Positions 46,421 through 54,656 of a stretch of 64,000 nt of DNA are shown here, piece by piece. The position numbers and the translations under genes are program-made. This DNA is from Microbacterium hydrocarbonoxydans (lineage in GTDB: Bacteria; Actinomycetota; Actinomycetes; Actinomycetales; Microbacteriaceae). Position 1 is the stretch's first letter; each line of letters begins with the position of its first letter. The notes under the pieces were generated by a model. It was not told the origin of the DNA, ran no database searches, and saw only the letters and a program-made list of their open reading frames with translations. The stretch lies in assembly GCF_011752045.1 (NCBI RefSeq), contig NZ_JAAKXW010000006.1, forward strand, positions 62,001-126,000. The letters are read 5' to 3'.

Positions 46421-46662
46421 GCGTCGGCATCCGCTTCGACGGCGAAGCGCTCACCGGACGCGAGGGCCAGACGATCGCCGGCGTCCTGCTCTCCGGCGGG
46501 CATCGGACGTGGCGGGACGCGGCAGGGCAGGAGCGCGGCATCTTCTGCGGCATCGGCATCTGCCAGGACTGCATCGTCACCGTCAACGGCGTCGAAGGCG
46601 TGCGGGCCTGTCAGCGCACCGCGTGCGACGGCGACGTGGTCGAGCGGGAGACGCGGGCATGA
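46417..46662 (+). CDS. [2Fe-2S] small subunit of D-hydroxyproline dehydrogenase (LhpF-like)
   Basis: 81 residues. Cysteines C44, C49, C52 and C65 (GIFCGIGICQDCIV, then RACQRTA) form a plant-type ferredoxin-like cluster site, as in the small subunits of sarcosine oxidase/opine and hydroxyproline dehydrogenases. Four-nucleotide overlaps on both sides show translational coupling with the two flavoprotein subunits. It probably relays electrons between them. Confidence 0.82.
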   Translation: MSVGIRFDGEALTGREGQTIAGVLLSGGHRTWRDAAGQERGIFCGIGICQDCIVTVNGVEGVRACQRTACDGDVVERETRA

Positions 46663-48098
46663 GCGGCGCGCGCGTCATCGTGATCGGCGCCGGGCCTGCG
46701 GGCCTGGCCGCTGCTGCCGCGGCGGCGGGAGGCGGGGCCGACGTCGTGCTGGTCGACGAGGGCGAGCGGGCAGGGGGGCAGTTCTGGCGTCATCATCCCC
46801 GGTTCACCGACCGCCGCCTCCAGCACCAGCTCGGTCGCTTCGACGAGCTCCGGCGAGGCCTCGACCGCGTCCGGGTGCTGTCGTCGGCGAGCGTGTGGCG
46901 CGTCGAACCCGGGTCGCCCCTGCGCGTCTACGCCCTGATCGGCCCGGCGGATGCCGCCGATCGCCGCGGCGAGATCCTCGAGGCGGATGCCGTCGTCGTC
47001 GCCACCGGCGCGCACGACCGCGTGCTCCCCGTGCCCGGCTGGACGCTTCCCGGCGTGACCTCCGCCGGCGCGGCGCAGGCGCTGGCCAAGCGCGACGGCA
47101 TCGCGCTCGGCAGGAGCACCGTCGTCGCCGGAGCGGGGCCGTTCCTGCTTCCTGTGGCGCAGAGCATCTCCCTGCTCGGCGGAGAAGTGGCGGAGGTGGT
47201 CGAGGCGGCATCCGCCGGCACCGTCCTGCGGGGCTGGGGTGCGCGGCCCTGGGAGCTCACGGCAGCGGCGGGCAAGGCCGGCGAGCTCGGCTCGTATCTG
47301 GCCTCCCTGGTGCGCTCCCGCACGCCCTACCGCTTCGGCAGCGCCGTCACGCGCATCCACGGCGTGTCGTCGGTCGAGGCGGTCACGGTGCAGCGCGTCG
47401 ACGCGCGCTGGCGCCCGATCGCGGGCACGGAGCGGACGGTGCACTGCGACGCCGTCGCCCTCGGGCACGGGTTCACGCCGCGCCTGGAGACCGCGATCCA
47501 GTTCGGCTGCGAGATCACCTCCGACCGCTTCGTGCGCGTCGACTCCCAGCAGCTCACCTCCGTCCCCGGCGTGTACGCCGCGGGAGAGGTCACCGGGATC
47601 GGCGGAGCCGATGCCGCGCTCGCCGAGGGCGAGATCGCCGGGCTCGCTGCGGCGGGCGTCGCCGAGGCCGACCTGCGCTATCGCGCGCCGCTGGCGGCGC
47701 GACGCCGGATGCGCGCCTTCGCGTTCCGGCTGGGCGTGCACCGCATCCACCAGGGCTGGACGGCGTGGCTCGACGAGGACACCGTCGTCTGCCGCTGCGA
47801 ATCGGTGACGAAGGCGACCGTCCGGGAGTACGCGCACGCCTCCTCGCGGGGCATGCGCCTCGCCACCCGCGCCGGTCTCGGCGCCTGCCAGGGCCGCACC
47901 TGCGGCCGCAGCGTCGAGGAGATCCTCGGCACCCCGATCGGCATCGACCGCCGACCGGTCCTGTCTTCCGTGCGCATCGGCGAACTCGCCGCGCACTGCA
48001 CCACCGCCGCCCTCGACCCCGGGCATGCGGCCGAATCGGCCACACACGCCGAAGCAGTTCACCCCACACAGGCTCACAGCACACAGGAGCAGATATGA
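46659..48098 (+). CDS. FAD/NAD(P)-binding subunit of D-hydroxyproline dehydrogenase (LhpE-like)
   Basis: 479 residues. Two dinucleotide folds: VIVIGAGPAGLAAAAAAAG (about 6-24) and TVVAGAGPFLLPVAQSI (about 150-166), plus a BFD-like C-terminal [2Fe-2S] domain with VCRCESVT and GACQGRTCG (about 375-420). Matches the second large subunit of heterotrimeric D-hydroxyproline dehydrogenase. The final 40 residues are Ala/His/Thr-rich and variable. Overlaps the deaminase gene in an ATGA. Confidence 0.82.
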   Translation: MSGARVIVIGAGPAGLAAAAAAAGGGADVVLVDEGERAGGQFWRHHPRFTDRRLQHQLGRFDELRRGLDRVRVLSSASVWRVEPGSPLRVYALIGPADAADRRGEILEADAVVVATGAHDRVLPVPGWTLPGVTSAGAAQALAKRDGIALGRSTVVAGAGPFLLPVAQSISLLGGEVAEVVEAASAGTVLRGWGARPWELTAAAGKAGELGSYLASLVRSRTPYRFGSAVTRIHGVSSVEAVTVQRVDARWRPIAGTERTVHCDAVALGHGFTPRLETAIQFGCEITSDRFVRVDSQQLTSVPGVYAAGEVTGIGGADAALAEGEIAGLAAAGVAEADLRYRAPLAARRRMRAFAFRLGVHRIHQGWTAWLDEDTVVCRCESVTKATVREYAHASSRGMRLATRAGLGACQGRTCGRSVEEILGTPIGIDRRPVLSSVRIGELAAHCTTAALDPGHAAESATHAEAVHPTQAHSTQEQI

Positions 48099-49027
48099 CT
48101 GAGCAGACCATGGACCTCGGCGGCGTCGTCGTTGCCACCACCCTCGCGTTCAAGGAGGACGCATCCGCGCCGGCCGGCCTCGCCGTCGACTACGACCGAT
48201 TCGCCGAGCACGTCGACTTCCTGATGGCGAACGGATGCCGCGGCGTCGGGCCGAACGGCTCCCTCGGCGAGTACTCCTCTCTGACCGACGAGGAGCGCCG
48301 CAAGGTGATCCAGGTCGCCGTGGAGGCGGTCGACGGCCGCGGCATCGTGATCGCGGGCGTGCACGGCGTCGGCAGCCACCAGGCGCGCACCTGGGCGGAG
48401 CACGCCCGCGAGGACGGCGCCGACGGGGTGCTCCTGCTGCCGCCGACCATCTACCGCGCGAACGACTCCGAGGTCATCGCGCACTTCGAGGAGGTCGCGA
48501 AGGTCGGCCTGCCGATCATGGCCTACAACAACCCGTTCGACACCAAGGTGGACCTGGTGCCGTCCCTGGTCGCGCGGCTCGCCGAGATCCCGGAGGTCGT
48601 CGCGATCAAGGAGTTCTCCGGCGACGTGCGCCGCGTCTACGAGATCAAGGAGCTCTGCGACATCGACATCATCGCCGGTGCCGACGACGTGCTCTTCGAG
48701 CTCATGGTCAACGGAGCCGTCGGCTGGTTCGCCGGTTACCCGAACGCGTTCCCGCGTGAGGCCGTCGAGCTCTACAACCTCTGCCGCGACGGGAAGTGGC
48801 ACGAGGCCAAGGCGCTCTACGAGCAGCTGGTCGCGGTGTTCCGCTGGGACTCGCGCACCGAGTTCGTCCAGGCGATCAAGCTGTCGATGGACATCTGCGG
48901 CAACTCCTATGGCGGACCGACGCGTCCCCCGCGCGGTCCGCTCTCGGATGAGCAGCGAGCCCAGGTGACGGCCGACACCGAGCGCGCGCTCGCCGCACTC
49001 GCCGCGCGCTCGGCGGCGGTCGCGTGA
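48095..49027 (+). CDS. DapA-family lyase, probable delta1-pyrroline-4-hydroxy-2-carboxylate deaminase
   Basis: 310-residue class I aldolase-fold (DHDPS-like) enzyme. Schiff-base lysine K172 (VVAIKEFSGD), Tyr Y144 (MAYNNPFD), and GVGPNGSLGEYSSLTDEERR in place of the GTTGE loop. In this operon the expected step is conversion of pyrroline-4-hydroxy-2-carboxylate to alpha-ketoglutarate semialdehyde with ammonia release. True dihydrodipicolinate synthase is unlikely from context. Confidence 0.82.
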   Translation: MTEQTMDLGGVVVATTLAFKEDASAPAGLAVDYDRFAEHVDFLMANGCRGVGPNGSLGEYSSLTDEERRKVIQVAVEAVDGRGIVIAGVHGVGSHQARTWAEHAREDGADGVLLLPPTIYRANDSEVIAHFEEVAKVGLPIMAYNNPFDTKVDLVPSLVARLAEIPEVVAIKEFSGDVRRVYEIKELCDIDIIAGADDVLFELMVNGAVGWFAGYPNAFPREAVELYNLCRDGKWHEAKALYEQLVAVFRWDSRTEFVQAIKLSMDICGNSYGGPTRPPRGPLSDEQRAQVTADTERALAALAARSAAVA

Positions 49028-49103
49028 CGCATGTGACGATTCTCGGCGGGGGCGCCGCACTGCGGCGTCCCCGCTGTCCCCTCATCTTCAACGGAGGCAG
49101 CTG

Positions 49104-50105
49104 ATGCGCGCGAGACGCACCATCCAGGCCGTCGACTCCCACACCGAGGGCATGCCGACGCGTGTCGTGACCGGCGGCGTCGGCCTCATCCCCGGTGCCA
49201 CGATGAACGACCGCCGCCTGTACGCCATGGAGCACCTCGACGGACTTCGCGGCTTCCTGATGGACGAGCCCCGCGGCCACGCCGCGATGTCCGGAGTCCT
49301 GCTGCAGCCACCGGCCCGAGATGACGCGGACTGGGGCATCGTGTTCATCGAGGCGTCCGGTTTCCTGCCGATGTGCGGCCACGGGACCATCGGCGCGGCC
49401 ACGGTGCTGGTGGAGACCGGCATGGTCGAGGTCACCGAGCCGATCACCGAGATCCGCCTCGAGGTGCCCGCCGGTCTCGTGATCGCCCGGGTCCGAGTCG
49501 AGGACGGCCGTGCGGTCGACGTGACGATCGAGAACGTCCCGAGCTTCGTCGACCGGCTCGACGAGCGCATCGAGGTGCCCGGCATCGGCGAGATCACCTA
49601 CTCCGTCGCCTTCGGCGGGAACTACTACGCCCTGGTCGATCTCGATCAGGTCGGGCTGCCGTTCGACCGCGCCCGCAAGGACGACATCCTCGAGGCGGGG
49701 CTGCGGATCATGGATGCCATCAACACTCAGGCGCCGCCGAAGCATCCGCAGATCCAGGGAACGGACCACGTCCACCACGTGGAGTTCATCGCCCCCGGAT
49801 CGGATGCCGTGCGCTCGCGCCACGCAATGGCCATCCACCCGGGATGGTTCGACCGCTCGCCCTGCGGAACCGGGACCAGCGCGCGCATGGCAGAGCTGCA
49901 CGCACGCGGCGAGCTCGCCCTCGACACCCCGTTCGTGAACGAGTCCTTCATCGGCACGGAGTTCACCGGCCGGCTTGTGGGGGAGACCACCGTGGGCGAC
50001 CGTCCTGCGGTCATCCCGACGATCACCGGACGAGCCTGGATCACCGGCCTCGGGCAGTACCTGCTCGACGAGAACGACCCGTTCCCCGAGGGATTCGTCT
50101 TCTGA
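49104..50105 (+). CDS. 4-hydroxyproline 2-epimerase
   Basis: 333-residue proline-racemase-family enzyme. Both catalytic cysteines are canonical: C91 in PMCGHGTIG and C254 in RSPCGTGTSA. It turns trans-4-hydroxy-L-proline into cis-4-hydroxy-D-proline, the first step of the pathway whose other enzymes surround it. RBS GGAGG 7 nt upstream of ATG 49104. A second family member lies at 37.7 kb. Confidence 0.88.
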   Translation: MRARRTIQAVDSHTEGMPTRVVTGGVGLIPGATMNDRRLYAMEHLDGLRGFLMDEPRGHAAMSGVLLQPPARDDADWGIVFIEASGFLPMCGHGTIGAATVLVETGMVEVTEPITEIRLEVPAGLVIARVRVEDGRAVDVTIENVPSFVDRLDERIEVPGIGEITYSVAFGGNYYALVDLDQVGLPFDRARKDDILEAGLRIMDAINTQAPPKHPQIQGTDHVHHVEFIAPGSDAVRSRHAMAIHPGWFDRSPCGTGTSARMAELHARGELALDTPFVNESFIGTEFTGRLVGETTVGDRPAVIPTITGRAWITGLGQYLLDENDPFPEGFVF

Positions 50106-50115
50106 GGAGAGAGAC

Positions 50116-51594
50116 ATGACAGACAACGACAACACCGTCGACGACGTCGCGGCCAGGGCGGCGGCAGCTGGCCGCGCCTTCGCCAGGACCAGTCCGCGCG
50201 AGCGCGGCGCCGCGCTCGTCGCCGTGGCCGACGCCCTCGACGCCGCAGGCGCGGAGCTGATCGCCGTCGCCATGCGCGAGACCGGACTCGGCGAGGCGCG
50301 CCTGGCCGGGGAGCTGCGCCGCACCACCTGGCAGCTGCGCCTGTTCGCCGACACCATCGTCGACGGCTCCTACCTCGACGCCCGCATCGACCTCCCCGAC
50401 CCCGACTACGTCATCGGCCCGCGGCCCGACGTGCGGCGGATGCTCGAGCCGGTGGGGCCCGTGCTGAACTTCGCGGCGTCGAACTTCCCGTTCGCCTTCT
50501 CCGTGGCGGGCGGCGACTCCGCGGCCGCGCTCGCCGCGGGCTGCCCCGTCGTCGTGAAGGCCCACTCCGGGCACCCCGAGCTGTCACGGCGCACAGCCGG
50601 GATCGTCGCCGGTGCGCTGCGCGACGCCGGCATGCCCGACGGGGTGTTCCAGCTCGTCTCCGGACAGGAGAACGGCACCGCGCTGCTCAGGGACGAGCGC
50701 ATCCGCGCCGGCGCGTTCACGGGTTCCACGCACGTGGGGCGGATGCTGGCGGACATCGCGGCATCCCGGCCGACGCCGATCCCGTTCTACGGCGAGCTCG
50801 GCAGCGTCAACCCGGTGTACGCCACGTATGCCGACGCCGCGCTGCTCGACGGTTTCGTCGCGTCGGTGTCCGGTTCGGCGGGTCAGCTGTGCACCAAGCC
50901 CGGCTTCCTCTTCGTGCCGGAGGAGTCGGATCTGAGCCCCGTCGCGGACGCCGCCGGCGCGGTGCCGGAGCATCGGCTGCTCAACCCGGGCATCGGTCGC
51001 GCCTTCGTGCAGCGCCGGGAGGATGTCCTGGAGGCGGATGACGTCACCGTCCTGTCCCGGGGCGAGGTGCGCGTCGACGATGCCGGTCAGACCTACGCGA
51101 CGCCGACGGTCGTCGCCGTCGACGTCGACACGCTGATCGCCCACCGCGAGGCGCTCCTGGAGGAGTCCTTCGGCCCGCTCTCGGTGATCGTGCGCTACGC
51201 GGACCGTGCAGCCCTCCCCGAGCTGCATGCCTCGCTCTTCCCCGGCAACCTCACCTCGACGGTGCAGGCGCGGCCCGAGGAGCTCGCAGACGGATCGCTC
51301 TCCGCGCTCGTCGACGCCCTCGCCGAGACGAGCGGCCGCGTGCTGTTCGGCGGCTGGCCGACCGGCGTCGCGGTGACGCCCGCCATGCAGCACGGCGGGC
51401 CGTACCCGGCGACGACCACCGACGCGACCAGCGTCGGCACGGCGGGGATCACGCGCTTCCTGCGTGGGGTCGCCTACCAGAACGCTCCGCAGGAGCTTCT
51501 GCCGGCGCCGCTGCGCGACGACAACCCGTGGGAGGTGCCGCAGCGGCGCAGCGAACCCGGAGGCTCGACGTCGTGGGGATCCTTCGCGCGCTGA
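50116..51594 (+). CDS. Alpha-ketoglutarate semialdehyde dehydrogenase-like aldehyde dehydrogenase
   Basis: 492 residues. ALDH signatures: NFPFAFSVAGGDSAAALAAG (about 123-142), catalytic Glu E227 in FYGELGS and nucleophile C259 in GQLCTKPG. Members with FYGELGSVNP and the trailing TSVGTAGITRFLRGVAYQN are NADP-type dehydrogenases of 2,5-dioxopentanoate. It oxidises the semialdehyde to alpha-ketoglutarate, the last step of hydroxyproline breakdown. RBS GAGGAGAGAG. Confidence 0.88.
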   Translation: MTDNDNTVDDVAARAAAAGRAFARTSPRERGAALVAVADALDAAGAELIAVAMRETGLGEARLAGELRRTTWQLRLFADTIVDGSYLDARIDLPDPDYVIGPRPDVRRMLEPVGPVLNFAASNFPFAFSVAGGDSAAALAAGCPVVVKAHSGHPELSRRTAGIVAGALRDAGMPDGVFQLVSGQENGTALLRDERIRAGAFTGSTHVGRMLADIAASRPTPIPFYGELGSVNPVYATYADAALLDGFVASVSGSAGQLCTKPGFLFVPEESDLSPVADAAGAVPEHRLLNPGIGRAFVQRREDVLEADDVTVLSRGEVRVDDAGQTYATPTVVAVDVDTLIAHREALLEESFGPLSVIVRYADRAALPELHASLFPGNLTSTVQARPEELADGSLSALVDALAETSGRVLFGGWPTGVAVTPAMQHGGPYPATTTDATSVGTAGITRFLRGVAYQNAPQELLPAPLRDDNPWEVPQRRSEPGGSTSWGSFAR

Positions 51595-51671
51595 GAGCCT
51601 CTGCCGGCGGCGCCGCTGAGGGCGCCGCCGGCACCCCGGCAAGGGGCACGATGAGGGAGAAGCGCCTTCGC

Positions 51672-51677
51672 TAGACT
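51672..51677 (+). promoter_or_regulatory. -10 box of the thiamine gene
   Basis: TAGACT, placing the transcript start near 51684, just ahead of the TPP aptamer. Confidence 0.6.
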
Positions 51678-51686
51678 GCGAGCAGT

Positions 51687-51761
51687 GACACGGGGTGCCG
51701 CATCCGCGGCTGAGAACAGACCCGTCGAACCTGATCTAGTTCGTACTAGCGAAGGGATGTC
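51687..51761 (+). promoter_or_regulatory. TPP (THI-box) riboswitch
   Basis: The conserved thiamine pyrophosphate aptamer is clear: CGGGGTGCC, GGCTGAGA and ACCCGTCGAACCTGATCTAG (51720-51739), ending GCGAAGGGATG; closing arms GACA (51687-51690) and TGTC (51758-51761). The ribosome binding site AAGGGA is in the 3' arm and only 4 nt separate the aptamer end from the ATG, so it should mask translation initiation when TPP is bound, with no separate terminator. Confidence 0.93.
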
Positions 51762-51764
51762 GCA

Positions 51765-53339
51765 ATGAGCGATCTTCTGCGTCTGGAATCCGCCCCCGCC
51801 GTCGTCGAGAACCCCTCTTTCGAGGGGGACGTCCGACGCCCGCCGGTCGTCGCCGTGCCGCGCGTGCTCAGCATCGCCGGCAGCGATCCGTCCGGAGGCG
51901 CGGGGGTACAGGCGGACCTGAAGTCGATCGCCGCGAACGGCGGCTACGGCATGGCGGTGATCACCGCACTCACCGCGCAGAACACTCAGGGGGTGCGAGC
52001 CGTGCACGTGCCGCCGGCCGAGTTCCTCCGTGCGCAGCTCGATGCGATCTCCGAGGACATCGTCGTCGACGCCGTGAAGATCGGGATGCTGGCGAACGCC
52101 GAGGTCATCCGGACCGTGGACGCGTGGCTGGCTGCGGTGCGACCTCCGGTCGTCGTGATCGACCCGGTCATGGTCGCCACCAGCGGCGACCGGCTGCTCG
52201 ACGCCGAGGCGGAGGGCGCGCTGGCCGAGCTGCTCCGGCGAGCGGACATCGTGACGCCGAACCTCGCCGAGCTCGCCGTGCTCGCCGGGCGCCCGGTGGA
52301 CGGCTGGGACGATGCGCTCGCCGCGGCCGAGGAGCTGTCGGCCGCGGCGGGCGCCGGCGTGCTCGTCAAGGGCGGGCACCTCACCGGCGATGAGGCCCCC
52401 GACGCGCTCGTCGACGCGGTGCGGGGCCTGCGCCGGGTGTTCCCCGGCTCGCGCATCGACACGACCGCCACCCACGGCACCGGATGCTCGCTGTCCTCCG
52501 CGCTCGCCACCCGCCTCGTGGCAGGGGAGGAGCCCGCGACGGCGGTCGCCGCCGCCCGTGCCTGGCTGCGCGAGTCGCTGCGGGGCGCCGACGGTCTCCG
52601 CGTCGGCGGCGGCCACGGTCCGGTGAGCCACTTCGCCGGGCTGTGGGAGCGCGGCGGCCTCGGCACCCGCCCCCTCCCGGAGGAGATCGCGGCCGAGTGG
52701 TGGGAGGCGATAGCCGGCATCCGCTCCGCCATCGACGAGCTGCCGTTCATCCGCGCGCTCGCCGACGGCAGCCTCGAGCGCGAGCCGTTCCTCTTCTACC
52801 TCGCGCAGGACGCGCTGTACCTCCGCGACTACGCGCGCGTGCTCGCCGAGGCCGCGCGGCTGGCGCCGACCTCCGCGGAGCAGGCGTTCTGGGCGCAGGC
52901 CGCGCACGGTTCCATCGTCGGCGAGCTCGAGCTGCACGCGTCCTGGCTGACCCCGGAGCACGGCGTCACGGACGAGACGTTCGCGGCCGACCCGTCTGCC
53001 GTGACCACGGCCTACCTCGACCACCTGCGCTCCGTCGCCTTCGGCGGCGACTACGCGGTGCTCGGCGCGGCGCTCCTGCCGTGCTTCTGGCTGTACACCG
53101 ACCTCGGCCGGCGCCTGCACGCCGGCGACTTCGGCGCGTACGCCCGCGACCCCGAGCATCCGTACGCGTCCTGGCTCGCCACGTATGCCGACCCTGCCTT
53201 CGAACTGGCCAACGACACCGCGATCAGGTACGTCGCCGAGGCGGCCGCCGTCGCGACGCCCGAGGCCAGGGACCGGATGCGGCGCGCCTTCGAGGCCTCC
53301 AGCGCCCACGAGCTCGCCTTCTTCGCGATCCCGCTCTGA
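51765..53339 (+). CDS. thiD: Bifunctional ThiD-TenA: HMP-phosphate kinase fused to thiaminase II
   Basis: 524 residues. ThiD domain (about 30-290): SIAGSDPSGGAGVQADLK, DPVMVATSGD, GTGCSLSSALA with catalytic C241; phosphorylates 4-amino-5-hydroxymethyl-2-methylpyrimidine. TenA domain (about 305-524): FLFYLAQDALYLRDYARVLA with Asp D349, ALLPCFWLY with C440, and a C-terminal DRMRRAFEASSAHELAFF; salvages HMP from degraded thiamine. The fusion is known in actinobacteria and links salvage with phosphorylation. Controlled by the TPP riboswitch; single gene. Confidence 0.92.
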   Translation: MSDLLRLESAPAVVENPSFEGDVRRPPVVAVPRVLSIAGSDPSGGAGVQADLKSIAANGGYGMAVITALTAQNTQGVRAVHVPPAEFLRAQLDAISEDIVVDAVKIGMLANAEVIRTVDAWLAAVRPPVVVIDPVMVATSGDRLLDAEAEGALAELLRRADIVTPNLAELAVLAGRPVDGWDDALAAAEELSAAAGAGVLVKGGHLTGDEAPDALVDAVRGLRRVFPGSRIDTTATHGTGCSLSSALATRLVAGEEPATAVAAARAWLRESLRGADGLRVGGGHGPVSHFAGLWERGGLGTRPLPEEIAAEWWEAIAGIRSAIDELPFIRALADGSLEREPFLFYLAQDALYLRDYARVLAEAARLAPTSAEQAFWAQAAHGSIVGELELHASWLTPEHGVTDETFAADPSAVTTAYLDHLRSVAFGGDYAVLGAALLPCFWLYTDLGRRLHAGDFGAYARDPEHPYASWLATYADPAFELANDTAIRYVAEAAAVATPEARDRMRRAFEASSAHELAFFAIPL

Positions 53340-53383
53340 GCGCCGGTCACGGTGCCGATTTGCGGCGGCCGCGACCTCCGCGC

Positions 53384-53389
53384 TATGGT
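53384..53389 (+). promoter_or_regulatory. Leaderless promoter of the arginine-rich ORF
   Basis: -10 box TATGGT, 6 nt before the ATG at 53396, with a -35-like TTGCGG (53360-53365) and an 18-nt spacer. One of the better-spaced promoters in the window. Confidence 0.55.
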
Positions 53390-53395
53390 CGCGGC

Positions 53396-53479
53396 ATGCC
53401 TTCGGCCGTCACCGCCATCGAGACGCTGGTTCCCAGCGTCATCGTCGTGCGCCGACGCCGCGGCGGCCGCCGATTCTAG
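53396..53479 (+). CDS. Putative 27-residue arginine-rich leader peptide upstream of argC
   Basis: Too short to be found by usual cutoffs. It has an ATG 6 nt after a TATGGT box (leaderless) and encodes MPSAVTAIETLVPSVIVV followed by RRRRGGRRF. Six of its last nine codons are arginine codons (CGC CGA CGC CGC ... CGC CGA). It ends 124 nt before argC. That is the architecture of a ribosome-mediated attenuation leader. Only one sequence is available, so conservation is untested, and G+C-rich DNA produces Arg-rich frames by chance. Confidence 0.5.
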   Translation: MPSAVTAIETLVPSVIVVRRRRGGRRF

Positions 53480-53512
53480 GCGACCCCGCGCTCCTGCCTG
53501 CACACGCACGGC

Positions 53513-53548
53513 GGTCGAGTGCCGGTGTCGCCGCCCCGGCCCCCGACC
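53513..53548 (+). terminator. Candidate attenuator hairpin between the leader ORF and argC
   Basis: Two stacked 5-bp helices, GGTCG/CGACC (outer) and GCCGG/CCGGC (inner), with a 3x3 internal loop and a 10-nt apical loop, followed by TCAGCGTTT. Alternative pairings exist with GGCG...CGCC nearby and with the self-complementary Arg-codon stretch (GCGGCGGCCGC). A second inverted repeat TTTCGA...TCGAAA is at 53555-53580. Folding was by eye. Confidence 0.35.
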
Positions 53549-53591
53549 TCAGCGTTTCGACATGCGTCCGCGTCTCGAAAAGCACGACCGT

Positions 53592-53597
53592 TAAGGT
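53592..53597 (+). promoter_or_regulatory. Possible leaderless -10 box of argC
   Basis: TAAGGT, 6 nt (AGAAGC) before the argC ATG. If active, argC would also be made independently of the upstream leader; AGG within it may instead be a weak ribosome binding site. Confidence 0.4.
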
Positions 53598-53603
53598 AGA
53601 AGC

Positions 53604-54656
53604 ATGACGTATACCGTCGCCGTCTCCGGCGCATCCGGCTACGCCGGCGGGGAGATCCTGCGCCTCCTCGCCGATCATCCCGACATCGAGATCCGCACCG
53701 TCACGGCGCACTCGAATGCCGGGCAGAAGCTCATCGAGCACCAGCCGCACCTGCGATCGCTGGCGCATCTGACACTGCAGGAGACGACACCGGAGATCCT
53801 CTCCGGCCACGACATCGTGTTCCTCGCGCTCCCGCACGGTCAGTCCGGGCAGTACACGGATGCGCTCGGTGACGCCCCTCTCGTGATCGACGCCGGCGCC
53901 GACCACCGGCTCACCTCGAAGGACTCGTGGGACGCGTTCTACGGCGGCGACTTCCACGAGCCGTGGGCCTACGGCGTGCCGGAGCTGCTCGTCGGCGGCC
54001 GCAAGCAGCGCGAGAACCTCCGCGGCGCCACGCGGATCGCCGCCCCCGGCTGCAACGCCTCGACCGTGAGTCTCAGCCTCGCGCCCGGCGTCGCCGCCGG
54101 CGTGATCGACCCGTCCGACATCGTCTCCGTGCTCGCCGTCGGCCCGTCGGGCGCCGGCAAGAGCCTGAAGGCGAACCTCCTCGCCAGCGAGATCCTCGGC
54201 AGCGCGAACCCCTACGCCGTCGGCGGCACCCACCGGCACATCCCGGAGATCCGCCAGGCGCTCGCGGCCGCATCCGGCGCCTCGGCCGACGGCATCCGGA
54301 TCTCCTTCACTCCCGTGATCGTTCCGATGTCCCGCGGCATCCTCGCCACGTCGACCGCCCCGATCGCCGAGGGCGCGACCGATGCGCAGATCCGCGAGGC
54401 ATGGGAGAGCGCCTACGGCGACGAGGCCTTCGTGCAGCTGCTCCCGGCCGGCCACTTCCCCCGCACGGCCGACGTGATCGGCGCGAACACCGCGCTGATC
54501 GGCCTCGCGATCGACCGGGCCGCGAACCGCGTCACGGTCGTCACCGCGGTCGACAACCTCGTCAAGGGCACGGCCGGTGCCGCCATCCAGTCCATGAACA
54601 TCGCGCTCGGCCTCCCCGAGACCCGCGCCCTCTCAGTGAACGGAGTCGCCCCGTGA
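53604..54656 (+). CDS. argC: N-acetyl-gamma-glutamyl-phosphate reductase
   Basis: 350 residues. Rossmann start [18 protein letters not shown], catalytic Cys in AAPGCNAS (about residue 152), [10 protein letters not shown], and [10 protein letters not shown] (His). Reduces N-acetylglutamyl phosphate to the semialdehyde with NADPH. First gene of argCJBDFH with 4-nt overlaps throughout. Confidence 0.97.
   Translation: MTYTVAVSGASGYAGGEILRLLADHPDIEIRTVTAHSNAGQKLIEHQPHLRSLAHLTLQETTPEILSGHDIVFLALPHGQSGQYTDALGDAPLVIDAGADHRLTSKDSWDAFYGGDFHEPWAYGVPELLVGGRKQRENLRGATRIAAPGCNASTVSLSLAPGVAAGVIDPSDIVSVLAVGPSGAGKSLKANLLASEILGSANPYAVGGTHRHIPEIRQALAAASGASADGIRISFTPVIVPMSRGILATSTAPIAEGATDAQIREAWESAYGDEAFVQLLPAGHFPRTADVIGANTALIGLAIDRAANRVTVVTAVDNLVKGTAGAAIQSMNIALGLPETRALSVNGVAP

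Noticed and set aside
53555..53580. TTTCGA...TCGAAA with CATGCG inside as an ArgR (ARG) box
   Set aside because: It lacks the A/T-rich 18-20 bp palindrome typical of ARG boxes and has only one CATGC-like half; kept only as a possible RNA hairpin.
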